From contig CAJYMC010000007.1 of the NCBI GenBank assembly GCA_913775715.1, positions 1,426,001 to 1,490,000 of the forward strand: a stretch of 64,000 bases of DNA, written 5' to 3'. A program made the translations under genes and the position numbers. The DNA comes from an uncultured Exiguobacterium sp. (GTDB taxonomy: Bacteria; Bacillota; Bacilli; Exiguobacteriales; Exiguobacteriaceae). Numbering within the stretch: the first letter of the stretch is position 1; each line of letters opens with the position of its first letter. A model generated the notes under the pieces. That model was not told where the DNA came from, did not search any database, and worked only from the letters and a program-made list of their open reading frames with translations. Positions 8,672 to 17,035 of the stretch are shown piece after piece.

Positions 8672-10803
8672 CAGTCTTCTCCTTTCGTGAATTCGAATTT
8701 TAATTGATCGCGTTCGAGATAAAGCATCGCCTTGAACTGACGCGCGTTCTTCTTCATCTCAAGTGGCTTTGTCTTTTGACCTGCGAGTACTTTTTTAACT
8801 TCCGTTTGTGTCAATTTGGCACCAAGGATCGTTTTCGGTAACGTAAAGCCACAGTTATTCTTCTGATAGCCGCTGCAGCCATAGAATTTCCCTCGATCAA
8901 GCACCGCTGATTGACACAGTGGGCACGGACCGACTGGACGATTCGTCGCACCTCGCGGAGACTTGCTTTTGACTTGCGTCGGATCAACAGCGAGTTGTTC
9001 GATTCGTTGTTTAGCATCAACGACGAGATGCTCTGATAATTTTTTTGCCTGTTCGATGAACTGGGCAGCCGATGCTTCCCCTTTCCCGATTTGCTCTAAT
9101 CGGCTTTCCCACTTCGCTGTCATCTCTGGTGAAGCAAGAATACTTCCTGTCACGGCATCGATCAAGATTCGACCTTTCGGCGTCGGATGGATCTCCTTTT
9201 TGACGAGTTTGATGTACTCTCGCCGTTTTAGTCCGTCGATGATCCCGGCACGGGTTGCTTCCGTCCCGAGTCCCTCGACTTCCTTCATGATCGCTTGTAG
9301 CTCATCTTCGAGTAATTTGCCAGCTGTTTTCATGCCGAGGATGAGTGTCCCTTCCGTATAGCGTTTCGGCGGCTCCGTTTGTTTCTCAAGCAGACGACAC
9401 CCTTTAATCGGCATCTCTTGTCCTTGTTCGACGGCTGGCAATTCGACTTCTTTTGACTCGATTTGTAAGACCTGTTTAAAACCCGGATCAATCGTCCGAC
9501 TGCCGCGTGTCAAAAAACGGTCCATCTCGCGTGTCGTCACGATTTCTGTCTTCTCCGAGACAGCGTCCGGTGCAAAGGCAGCAAGAAAACGGCGAACGAT
9601 TAAGTCGTAGACTTGTGCATCTCGTCCGGAGAGCTTCGCGACGGCACCCGCTTCTTCTGTTGGAATGATCGCATAGTGGTCGCTGACCTTCGCCGGATTA
9701 ACGTAACGTTTATCGTTAGCCGGATTGTTCGTCAGGACATCCTTGATTGGGCTATATTCCGCTTGCTTCAGTAACCGATCAAGAATGACCGGGAACTGTC
9801 CCGCTTCCTCTTTCGTCACGAAGGAGGAGTCCGTTCGCGGATAGCTGATCCAACCACGGATATAGAGTTTTTGGGCGATATCGAGCGTTTCTTTTGCACC
9901 GAGACCAAACCGTCGGCTCGCTTCTGTTTGTAAAAGTGACAAACTAAACCAAAACGGTGGTCGTTCCGTCTGCCGCTTTTTTTCGATTGATGCGACGATG
10001 CCGGTTCCTTTCGTCCGATCCACGATCGCTTGTGCCTGGTCCCGGTCACTCAGCTTCGTCTGTTTCTTCGCATTGATATATTTCCCTTTGTATCGCGTAA
10101 AATCCGCTTCGACTTCGTAGTATGTCTCCGGCTGGAAATTCTCGATCTGTTTTTCCCGTTCGACGATCAGTGCGAGTGTTGGTGTCTGGACCCGTCCGAG
10201 GGAAAAGACATCAGCGATGCCCTTCTTTTTCAACAATGTCGTATAGGCACGTGACGCATTCATCCCGATTAACCAATCGGCGCAAGCGCGACTCATCGCC
10301 TCGTGAAAAATGTTCTCCGTTTCCTTACCATCGAGCAGGTTCGCAAACCCATGGTCAACGGCTTGAGGCGTCAGACTCGAAATCCAGAGTCGTTGCAACG
10401 GTTTTGCGTTGTTCGCGAGACGTAAGATCAATCGGACGATTGCCTCTCCCTCTCGCTCGGCATCCGATGCTATAATGATGGAAGTCGTCGTCCGCTCATT
10501 CAATAATTTCTTGATGACCTGGTATGGTTTACTCTTGCCTTTTGCCAGTCGGTAATCAAATCGTTCCGGGATGATCGGCAGATGATCGTAGTTCCATCGT
10601 TTCCATTTGGCGTCATAATGCGCCGGCTCCTGCAGTTCACATAAGTGTCCGACTGCATAGGCGAGTTTTGCTCCTTGCGGAAACCGGTCACACGGCTTGA
10701 TTTCAATGTATCCGTCCCGCTTCACGGACGGATACGGTGCTGCCAGTTTTTCAGCTTGTTTTGGTTTTTCAGCAATGATCAATTGCACACGCTTCACCCT
10801 CAT
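8671..10803 (-). CDS. topB: DNA topoisomerase III
   Basis: Type IA topoisomerase, 710 aa, which nicks one DNA strand and passes another to decatenate and resolve replication intermediates. The TOPRIM domain at the N-terminus has the early acidic residue (IIAEKP) and the DAERE box at ~114-118. The catalytic tyrosine is Y321 in WISYPRTDS. Toward the C-terminus a zinc-ribbon-like CPLC...C element (~residues 630-660) precedes the end. Length matches the Firmicutes TopB family (~700-730). Start is ATG 10803, though a GTG seven codons in (start of QLIIAEKP) is equally possible. The start lies only 29 bases from the start of the divergent EamA gene. Confidence 0.93.
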   Translation of the reverse strand: MRVKRVQLIIAEKPKQAEKLAAPYPSVKRDGYIEIKPCDRFPQGAKLAYAVGHLCELQEPAHYDAKWKRWNYDHLPIIPERFDYRLAKGKSKPYQVIKKLLNERTTTSIIIASDAEREGEAIVRLILRLANNAKPLQRLWISSLTPQAVDHGFANLLDGKETENIFHEAMSRACADWLIGMNASRAYTTLLKKKGIADVFSLGRVQTPTLALIVEREKQIENFQPETYYEVEADFTRYKGKYINAKKQTKLSDRDQAQAIVDRTKGTGIVASIEKKRQTERPPFWFSLSLLQTEASRRFGLGAKETLDIAQKLYIRGWISYPRTDSSFVTKEEAGQFPVILDRLLKQAEYSPIKDVLTNNPANDKRYVNPAKVSDHYAIIPTEEAGAVAKLSGRDAQVYDLIVRRFLAAFAPDAVSEKTEIVTTREMDRFLTRGSRTIDPGFKQVLQIESKEVELPAVEQGQEMPIKGCRLLEKQTEPPKRYTEGTLILGMKTAGKLLEDELQAIMKEVEGLGTEATRAGIIDGLKRREYIKLVKKEIHPTPKGRILIDAVTGSILASPEMTAKWESRLEQIGKGEASAAQFIEQAKKLSEHLVVDAKQRIEQLAVDPTQVKSKSPRGATNRPVGPCPLCQSAVLDRGKFYGCSGYQKNNCGFTLPKTILGAKLTQTEVKKVLAGQKTKPLEMKKNARQFKAMLYLERDQLKFEFTKGED

Positions 10804-10832
10804 TTCCTTACTTCAGACATGTGGAGGTACCC

Positions 10833-11729
10833 ATGCCCTATTTTACGTTATTCATGGCTTTATTTTTTATTTCAACATCGGCAATCTTCGTCAAGTGGGC
10901 GGAGACCCCGATTGAGGCTGTCGCCTTTTACCGCATGTTGTTCTCGACCTTGTTGTTGCTCCCACTCATTCGATTGAAGGAACTGTTGCAACTCAGTTCG
11001 TCGACGATCCGGCATATGCTGTTAAGTGGCATTTTGCTCGCCGGTCATTTTTGGCTGTGGTTCCTCTCTCTTGATTATACGACAGTTGCGAGCTCGACGC
11101 TCTTCGTGACCGCGAGTCCGATTTTTGTCCTGGCCGGTAACGCGTTGTTCTTCAAACAACACCCATCGCGCAAGGCACTCCTGTTCGTTGCTGTCGCCTT
11201 GTTCGGTGGGGGTCTCGTCGCTTACGGAGATATCGCCGTCGGCATGCGTGCCTTAATCGGTGATGGTCTCGCCTTGCTGGCAACGATTCTCGTCGCTGGT
11301 TATTGGTTGCTCGGTCAACACGTTCGGACGAGTGTCTCGACGAACCTCTATTCGTTCGGTGTCTATGCCGTCGCGTCGCTCGTCTTGCTCTTGTTATCCT
11401 TGATTCAATCAACGAATCTCGTTGCTGCGTTTCAACAGGATTGGTGGTTGTATATTCTTCTTGCGGTCTTCCCGACGTTGCTCGGTCACAATCTGTTCAA
11501 CTGGGCCCTTGCTCGTGTCAGTGCCAGCATCGTCAGCATCACGATTCTTGGTGAAGCGGTCTGGGGTATGATTTTCGGATATTATCTGTTTGACGAGAAG
11601 TTGACATGGATTCAAATCACCGGTGCCGCTTTACTGTTAATCGGAATCGGATTGTTCCTTCGACGCAATGAACGGGATATTCGTGAACAACTCGCCCAGC
11701 GTGAGAGTGCCACTAGTCAATCCTCCTAA
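10833..11729 (+). CDS. EamA-family (DMT) transporter
   Basis: 298 aa with ten hydrophobic segments arranged as two repeats of five, the EamA/drug-metabolite architecture. The first repeat starts with the typical STSAIFVKW...AFYRML pattern, and the second ends with GEAVWGMIFGYYLFDE...GAALLLIGI. It probably exports a metabolite or amino acid; the substrate is unknown. ATG 10833 was preferred over the upstream GTG 10821 because GGAGG sits between them. It is divergent from topB with overlapping leaders. Copy B of the structured repeat follows within five bases of the stop. Confidence 0.85.
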   Translation: MPYFTLFMALFFISTSAIFVKWAETPIEAVAFYRMLFSTLLLLPLIRLKELLQLSSSTIRHMLLSGILLAGHFWLWFLSLDYTTVASSTLFVTASPIFVLAGNALFFKQHPSRKALLFVAVALFGGGLVAYGDIAVGMRALIGDGLALLATILVAGYWLLGQHVRTSVSTNLYSFGVYAVASLVLLLLSLIQSTNLVAAFQQDWWLYILLAVFPTLLGHNLFNWALARVSASIVSITILGEAVWGMIFGYYLFDEKLTWIQITGAALLLIGIGLFLRRNERDIREQLAQRESATSQSS

Positions 11730-11733
11730 TGAC

Positions 11734-11981
11734 AAAGGGCTGACTCAAAAGTCAGTCTCTACAAAGATAAGGGTGGCAGATCATCATTCTGCCACCCTTA
11801 TCTCGTAACAAAAAGAATGACGCGTCACACGCCACGCCTAAAGGAACAAGCGCATTTATGCGCTGTCAGAGACGAACAAGACCCGCGTTCCTGCCTCAAC
11901 GAAGCAGGAAAACGGACTTGTGTCTCGCCTGAGGAAAGGGCGTGAAAAGACGCGTCATTCTTTTTTTAAGTCAGCCCCTTT
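11734..11981. repeat. dispersed structured repeat, copy B
   Basis: About 248 bp, flanked by AAAGGGCTGACT at the left and AGTCAGCCCCTTT at the right. Contents in order: a small GACTCAAAAGTC hairpin; a 27-base hairpin GGGTGGCAGA-TCATCAT-TCTGCCACCC (11771-11797); and an outer stem AAAGAATGACGCGTC (left) with GACGCGTCATTCTTT (right). The outer stem encloses GCGCATTTATGCGC and a long GC-rich arm ending in CCTGCCTCAACGAAGCAGG. The copy sits between the 3' ends of two convergent genes and has no coding capacity. Its 7-nt loop is the reverse complement of the loops in copies A and C. Confidence 0.85.
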
Positions 11982-11982
11982 A

Positions 11983-13443
11983 TTACGATCGTGGATCATC
12001 AGGTCGAACTTTCGGTAAACGCCATGTCATCGCGAACGCGAGGATCGCACAAAGGACGCCACCGATGAAGACGTAACGTAATCCATGTGATAACGCGATT
12101 TCTGCCGCATATTGCACGTCCTGTCCGAACGTTTTTGCCGTACTCGATTGGAAAAATGGATCAATCGCGTACCCTGAGAGCGTGTCCGACGCTGAAAACG
12201 AACGAAGGATGGATAGGTTAAAGATCGTACCGAAGATCGCAACACCAAGCGTCTGCCCCGTCGTACTCAAGAACGAGTTGACGGCTGTCGCTGAGCCACG
12301 AAGTGACCAATCGACGGAAGTCTGCAAAACGACCATAAAGACGGGTTGCGAGAGACCAAAACCAATTCCGATCAGCGAAACGGCAAGATAGATGAAAACA
12401 TCACTTGATTCGCGCGTGATCAACGATAAAATCACTGTACCGACGATCAGCAATCCCATTCCGGTCATCGTCCGATACCGTGGCGAGGCAACACCAATCG
12501 TCCGTCCACCGATGATGGCGGTCAGCGTCCAAAAGAGCGAGAGTGGCATCAACATGAAACCAGCTTCAGTCGGACTCTTCCCGAGTACCCCTTGGGCAAA
12601 AATCGGAATATACGCTGACATCGAGACGAGCACCCAGGCGGAAAAGAAGACCGCTAAGTTGATTACGAGAATGACCGGATGGCGAATGACTGCTGGCGGT
12701 AAGAGTGGGTCGCTCGCCTTTTTCTCGACCCGATAAAACGTGAACAATAATACGAAACTAATGAAAAAGCTCGCTAGAATGATTGGCCGCAAGAACGTCT
12801 CCGACTCACTCCCCGACAATAAACCGTACAGAAACGCACTCATCCCGAGCGCAAACAATAAGGCACCCCGGTAATCGATTTTCCGCTCCGTTTCACGGAC
12901 TGTCTCTTTGTAGTAAACGACGATCATGAAGAACGACAATAACGCAAATGGTACGTTTAGTAAGAAAATATACCGCCACGAAAGCGATTCGACGAGGAAT
13001 CCACCGACAAGTGGTCCAGCGACACCCGAAATCCCCCACACGGCACTGAGCACTCCTTGGATTTTCCCTCGTTCCTCATATGTATACAAATCACCGATGA
13101 TCGTCATTGCAATCGGTAATACAGCTCCTGCCCCGATTCCTTGGACGGCACGGAAGACGATCAACATCTCCATCGATCGGGCAAGTCCACAGGCTAACGA
13201 AGCGACGGTGAAGACGCCGATTCCGAATAAGAGAACCCGTTTTCGACCATATAAATCTGCCATTTTACCGTAAATCGGTGTTGATACCGCCATGAACAAT
13301 AAGAATCCAGCGAAAATCCAACTGACTAATTTCGCCCCGTTTAATTCACTCGCCATGACGGGTGTTGCTGTTGCGACGATCGTCCCCTCGATCGCGGCTA
13401 AAAACGTCGCGAGCAACAAGGCGACGGTTACTTTTTTCCTCAT
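11983..13443 (-). CDS. MFS drug:H+ antiporter, DHA2 (EmrB/QacA) family
   Basis: 486 aa with fourteen hydrophobic segments, the DHA2 layout. The N-terminal LDTTIVNVA-like motif appears as AAIEGTIVATATPVM, motif A as GKMADLYGRKR (~residues 60-72), and motif C-like residues as GISGVAGPLVGGFL (~residue 145). It probably exports lipophilic toxins or drugs. ATG 13443 is spaced correctly from GAGGGGAAG, whereas the in-frame GTG 13452 is too close to it. The promoter upstream holds a perfect inverted repeat between -35 and -10, so a repressor, perhaps of the TetR or MarR family, probably controls it. No such regulator is adjacent. Confidence 0.85.
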   Translation of the reverse strand: MRKKVTVALLLATFLAAIEGTIVATATPVMASELNGAKLVSWIFAGFLLFMAVSTPIYGKMADLYGRKRVLLFGIGVFTVASLACGLARSMEMLIVFRAVQGIGAGAVLPIAMTIIGDLYTYEERGKIQGVLSAVWGISGVAGPLVGGFLVESLSWRYIFLLNVPFALLSFFMIVVYYKETVRETERKIDYRGALLFALGMSAFLYGLLSGSESETFLRPIILASFFISFVLLFTFYRVEKKASDPLLPPAVIRHPVILVINLAVFFSAWVLVSMSAYIPIFAQGVLGKSPTEAGFMLMPLSLFWTLTAIIGGRTIGVASPRYRTMTGMGLLIVGTVILSLITRESSDVFIYLAVSLIGIGFGLSQPVFMVVLQTSVDWSLRGSATAVNSFLSTTGQTLGVAIFGTIFNLSILRSFSASDTLSGYAIDPFFQSSTAKTFGQDVQYAAEIALSHGLRYVFIGGVLCAILAFAMTWRLPKVRPDDPRS

Positions 13444-13467
13444 TTGTTCCACTTCCCCTCTACTGTT

Positions 13468-13496
13468 CTATCATACTGGTTGGACCAGTGATAAGA
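13468..13496 (-). promoter_or_regulatory. promoter and operator of the DHA2 transporter gene
   Basis: On the minus strand a weak -35 (TTTCTT) is separated by 17 bases from TATGAT. The spacer holds ACTGGT-TGG-ACCAGT (13475-13489 on the plus strand), a perfect 6+6 inverted repeat. A palindrome in this position is typical of repressors of drug-efflux genes. The regulator is not in the window. Confidence 0.45.
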
Positions 13497-13588
13497 AAAG
13501 TAAATGCTTACGAAACAGGATTCGCGGGAACGGTATGGAATGGTATACACTAGACTCAGATTCACGATTTCGAATGGAGGAATGTCCT

Positions 13589-14404
13589 ATGTTACGAAAA
13601 ACGGCACTGATTACCGGTGCATCGGGTGGAATCGGACTAGATCTCGCTGTCCTCGCGGCGCGAGATGGCTTCGATTGTGTACTCGTTGCCCGCAATGAAA
13701 AAAAGTTGAAGGAACTGCAACAAGTCCTCGAAAAACGCTATCAGATCAAAGTCTATGTATTCGCTGCTGATTTATCACTAAGCGACAGCGTTGATCGTCT
13801 CGTGCAGTACTTAGAGGAACAAGAATTGACAGTCGATCTATTGTTCAATAACGCCGGCTTCGCCACGTCAGGACGCTTTGCGGAAATCGATCCAACAGAA
13901 GACATTAACTCGATCCAGGTCAACGTCGTCGCCTTGACGGATTTGACGAAACGTCTCTTACCAGGAATGGTTGAACGTGGCTTCGGACGCATCCTGAATG
14001 TCGCGTCGGTCGCTGCCTTCATGCCAGGACCATATATGAGTGTCTACTACGCGACAAAAGCGTACGTCCTCTCGTTCTCGGAAGCACTCGCAACGGAAGT
14101 CGACGGCTCGGGTGTCAGTGTGACCTGCCTCTGCCCGGGACCAACTGATACGAATTTCTTCGACCGGGCGAATATCACGCTACCGTTCAAGAGTATGCCA
14201 TCGCATCTCGTCGCCTTCGCTGGGTACCGCGGTATGCTCAAAGGGCGTCGCGTCGTTGTTCCGGGTGCGAGCAACCGCGCCATGGTGTCCTTGTCTCGTC
14301 TCTTACCACGCCGCCTCCTGACAGAAGTGACAGGTCGAATTCAAGATCCTGCTCGCCAGCAAGAATCGTCGACAGAAGAAGAACTCCTGTACGCGAATTC
14401 ATGA
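13589..14404 (+). CDS. short-chain dehydrogenase/reductase, DltE/YqjQ-type
   Basis: Classical SDR, 271 aa, NAD(P)H-dependent oxidoreductase acting in the cytoplasm. Cofactor motif TGASGGIG lies at residues ~8-15, NNAG at ~88-91, the catalytic Ser in the NVASVAAF segment (~140) and the YxxxK pair as YYATK (~154-158). The PGPTDTNFF element follows. The C-terminal ~50 residues form a basic tail typical of the YqjQ/DltE-like subgroup. Start ATG 13589 has GGAGG eight bases upstream; the open frame continues further upstream but without a ribosome site. Substrate unknown. Confidence 0.8.
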   Translation: MLRKTALITGASGGIGLDLAVLAARDGFDCVLVARNEKKLKELQQVLEKRYQIKVYVFAADLSLSDSVDRLVQYLEEQELTVDLLFNNAGFATSGRFAEIDPTEDINSIQVNVVALTDLTKRLLPGMVERGFGRILNVASVAAFMPGPYMSVYYATKAYVLSFSEALATEVDGSGVSVTCLCPGPTDTNFFDRANITLPFKSMPSHLVAFAGYRGMLKGRRVVVPGASNRAMVSLSRLLPRRLLTEVTGRIQDPARQQESSTEEELLYANS

Positions 14405-14443
14405 AAAAACGGAAGGACCAGATAGCTGGTTCTTCCGTTTTTG
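14404..14443. terminator. bidirectional Rho-independent terminator
   Basis: ACGGAAGGACCAG, loop ATAG, CTGGTTCTTCCGT, flanked by A-runs at the left and T-runs at the right. It serves the SDR gene and the leftward operon ending at 14447. Confidence 0.8.
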
Positions 14444-14446
14444 TAT

Positions 14447-14818
14447 TTATGCCTCATGATGACGAAAACGCCGCGTCGCATAACGTTTGACGCGGTCGAA
14501 CGTCGTCGTATAGCGATACAGATAACGAATGACGAGCGCACCCGTGATTGAGACGATATAGCCCGTCGATAAGACGAGTAACCAGGAGACAATCGCAAGG
14601 AACCATGAACTCTCGAACCGTAAATGTTGAAACAGTAATCCTTCTGACGAGGTAATCAACATGGCACTTGGGAAAATGGCGGCAGCAAGTAAGTAACAAG
14701 CAGCGTAACGTCCTCTAATCGTACCTTTCATCAACAAGATACTGCCAAACACTAAGCCGATGCTCGAGACGATGAGTAACATGACGACATAAGTAAGCGA
14801 AATCGATGAGCCCAGCAT
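14447..14818 (-). CDS. small four-helix membrane protein, unknown
   Basis: 123 aa with about four hydrophobic segments (residues ~10-30, 38-58, 70-100) and a strongly basic C-terminus (RVKRYATRRFRHHEA). No family recognised. It is 27 bases downstream of the ECF S-component gene on the same strand and last before a terminator, so it is probably the final gene of the rnz-ECF operon. It may simply be co-transcribed. Confidence 0.6.
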   Translation of the reverse strand: MLGSSISLTYVVMLLIVSSIGLVFGSILLMKGTIRGRYAACYLLAAAIFPSAMLITSSEGLLFQHLRFESSWFLAIVSWLLVLSTGYIVSITGALVIRYLYRYTTTFDRVKRYATRRFRHHEA

Positions 14819-14845
14819 ATGCCTTCCCTCCTGTTCCGTATGTTA

Positions 14846-15409
14846 CTATTCTGTACCCCTCTTTTCGTCGAATGAATGCAAAATTCGTAAAAAAATCGGA
14901 AACAATATCCAAATGAATATCGCGTTACTGATTCCATGAAGTAAATCAAACGTTCCCCCGGTCACAAGCAGGGTTAAGAAAGCCTGCCACGAAAATCCGG
15001 TTAATACTAAGAAACCGAGATTACTTACCCATCCGTATAAAAAACCAGCGAGGAATCCATATCCAGTCAATACGATTCGGGATCGAAGAAATGGAACGAA
15101 TCCTAGACTGGTAATCGTAGCATACGCCAGCGCCTGAAAGAGAACAAATGGACCGCTTCCGAGAAACAAACTCGTCAACACGACGACAAGCATCCCCGCG
15201 ATGGCACCGACGATAGGATGGACGAAGACGGCTACTAATAAGACAAGTGCCGTTGCTGGCTGGACATTCGGCAAACTGGAAAACAACAATCGTCCGACGA
15301 TTGCCGCTGCTGTGATGATAGCGATGAATCGTAATCGTTGATCTGTCATCGGCAGTTTTTCGAAGATGATCAAGAACAGACCCATAATCAAAATCGTTGC
15401 CACGATCAT
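14846..15409 (-). CDS. ECF transporter S component (substrate-binding membrane subunit)
   Basis: 187 aa with about six hydrophobic segments and the family pattern of an A/G-rich centre (GAIAGMLVVVLTSLFLG...FQALAYATI) and a conserved late segment (FLAGFLYGWVSNLGFLV). S components capture a vitamin and dock on the EcfT-EcfA module. Its start overlaps the upstream ATPase gene by four bases. The DUF4430 lipoprotein in the same operon makes cobalamin the most likely ligand (DUF4430 resembles the C-terminal domain of transcobalamin/intrinsic factor). No B12 riboswitch is visible, so the ligand is inference. Confidence 0.75.
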   Translation of the reverse strand: MIVATILIMGLFLIIFEKLPMTDQRLRFIAIITAAAIVGRLLFSSLPNVQPATALVLLVAVFVHPIVGAIAGMLVVVLTSLFLGSGPFVLFQALAYATITSLGFVPFLRSRIVLTGYGFLAGFLYGWVSNLGFLVLTGFSWQAFLTLLVTGGTFDLLHGISNAIFIWILFPIFLRILHSFDEKRGTE

Positions 15410-16359
15410 ACAAATAGCCGGCTTTCACGTAAAAATTGCTCCGTTGGTCCGTCAAACGCTACTTCTCCGTGCACAAGATAGATGATTCGATGCGCTGCTC
15501 GAATCAGAGTTGAGTCATGCGTCGCCATGACGATGAGCGTCGTCAAGTTCGTATTCCACGAATCGATGAAAGCCGTTCGTGCCTTGTCATCGAGACCCGC
15601 TGTCGGCTCATCAAAATAATAGCTGTCCTTGCTCCAATCGATATCGTCCAAGAGACGCTTCTTTTGCACAGCAAAACTACCACTTCGATCGTCTAGTGGT
15701 GCAAGCATCGGATGCGCTGGTACATAATGCGTCTCTCCTGCCCGTCTGACTTTTCCGTAAAGTGGTCGCTCGACGCCGAGTGCGAGCCGCAGTAACGTCG
15801 ATTTTCCACTACCATTCGCACCGACGATCGCAATCCGTTCGCCTTGGTGAAACGATAACTTTCCTGTCACGAGCGCATACCGTGTCTGCAGCGGGTAACG
15901 ATGTTGAACGTTTTCAATCCGGTTCAGGAGACGTCCGGTCGTTTCAGCCGATCCACTCATCAGCGAGAGGTCGGATTGGATCGTCATCGAACAGTGGATC
16001 TGGCAACTAAACCGTCGTTCGATTTCTTCAAGCAATCCCGTTAAACGCTTTCGCCTGACATGGTCAAGAAAGAGAAAAGGTTCCGACAAGAACAAGGTCT
16101 TTGGTGACGAAGACAACGCATGACCGAGTCCGACGAGCTGTTGTTCCCCAGCGGAAAGTTCACTCGACTCTGCTTCAAAAAAGGCTTCTAAGCCAAGCAA
16201 GGTCGCGAGTTCTCCAGCTCGGAACAAAGAAGCGGTCGCAAGCAGATCCCGGACACGTCCATGTAATAAGTGCTCTGGGGTCAAGACCGATTGATCATGT
16301 TCGATTGCCTGTTGGCGCAGTTGCTCTTCTCGATCGATCTCGGTATACATGATAGGCAT
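15406..16359 (-). CDS. ECF-type ABC ATPase, two half domains with split catalytic motifs
   Basis: 317 aa. The first half (~1-145) has a signature-like LSAGEQQ (~68) and a degenerate Walker B (KTLFLSEPF, Ser for Asp) but no Walker A. The second half has Walker A GANGSGKST (~180), Walker B SYYFDEPTAGLD (~250) and the H-loop MATHD (~275), but its signature region is short and degenerate (RSGSFAVQKKR). One composite ATP site could therefore form, from the Walker A of half two and the signature of half one. ATG 16359 is backed by GGGAGG eight bases upstream, so the N-terminus is not an annotation error. It overlaps the EcfT gene by 65 bases and energises the neighbouring S component. Confidence 0.75.
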   Translation of the reverse strand: MPIMYTEIDREEQLRQQAIEHDQSVLTPEHLLHGRVRDLLATASLFRAGELATLLGLEAFFEAESSELSAGEQQLVGLGHALSSSPKTLFLSEPFLFLDHVRRKRLTGLLEEIERRFSCQIHCSMTIQSDLSLMSGSAETTGRLLNRIENVQHRYPLQTRYALVTGKLSFHQGERIAIVGANGSGKSTLLRLALGVERPLYGKVRRAGETHYVPAHPMLAPLDDRSGSFAVQKKRLLDDIDWSKDSYYFDEPTAGLDDKARTAFIDSWNTNLTTLIVMATHDSTLIRAAHRIIYLVHGEVAFDGPTEQFLRESRLFV

Positions 16360-17035
16360 CCCGGATTCCTCCCTTTGTAACTAATAATGATATTGGTAGA
16401 AACAGTGCCGAAACGATTGCCCATGGTGTGAAACAAAGCAGTAGTCCCACTGTTAGTAATACTCCCGTCTGAACGTCCCGTCGCGCGATCCGTCGTAAAC
16501 GAGACGGTTCCGCTTCGATCGGGATGATATGATAAGCCGCCATCCGTTCCAGTCGAACGCCCAGCGACGTATCAGGATGACTCATCTTAACCTCCGGCCA
16601 AGTCCGTAAAAACGAGGGAATTAGCGCCAGGACCATACCCGTCAATCGCGTTAGTCGAGGAAGGAAACGAAACAACGGTCCCATCTGCTCAAGTCGAACT
16701 ATCGTGAAGATCCATTGACTTGAGGTGACGAATAATGTCACCTGAATCGTCGTTTCATATATCGCAAACGAATCAACGCTTGCACCATATAGGAGTGGTA
16801 CACACATCATAACGGCATACATGGCAGGAAGTAAGAGATATCGAAAAACAGTCCGCTCTTGAACGAATAAGAACAAGAGTAGATGATAGACGACGATGAT
16901 CGTTTGATCGTGTGTGAGAACGAACGGAATCGTGATCATCCCGATGAAAAAGAGAGCGACGTTCACTGGGTGAAGTCGCTCCCGTTCTGGTTTACTCAAA
17001 ATAAGCCATTGCATCTTTTTCAAACCGCCATTCAA
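16295..17035 (-). CDS. ECF transporter transmembrane component (EcfT-like)
   Basis: 246 aa. There are about five hydrophobic segments, then a cytoplasmic helical stretch (~residues 140-195) of the type that couples EcfT to the ATPase, then one more hydrophobic hairpin. It bridges the S component and the ATPase in vitamin uptake. The start is TTG 17035 with AAGGAG six bases before it; this start lies inside the end of the lipoprotein gene (44-base overlap). The 3' end overlaps the ATPase gene by 65 bases. The last ~20 residues are basic and unlike EcfT, which hints at an old deletion that joined the two genes. Confidence 0.7.
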   Translation of the reverse strand: MNGGLKKMQWLILSKPERERLHPVNVALFFIGMITIPFVLTHDQTIIVVYHLLLFLFVQERTVFRYLLLPAMYAVMMCVPLLYGASVDSFAIYETTIQVTLFVTSSQWIFTIVRLEQMGPLFRFLPRLTRLTGMVLALIPSFLRTWPEVKMSHPDTSLGVRLERMAAYHIIPIEAEPSRLRRIARRDVQTGVLLTVGLLLCFTPWAIVSALFLPISLLVTKGGIRDAYHVYRDRSRRATAPTGNRT

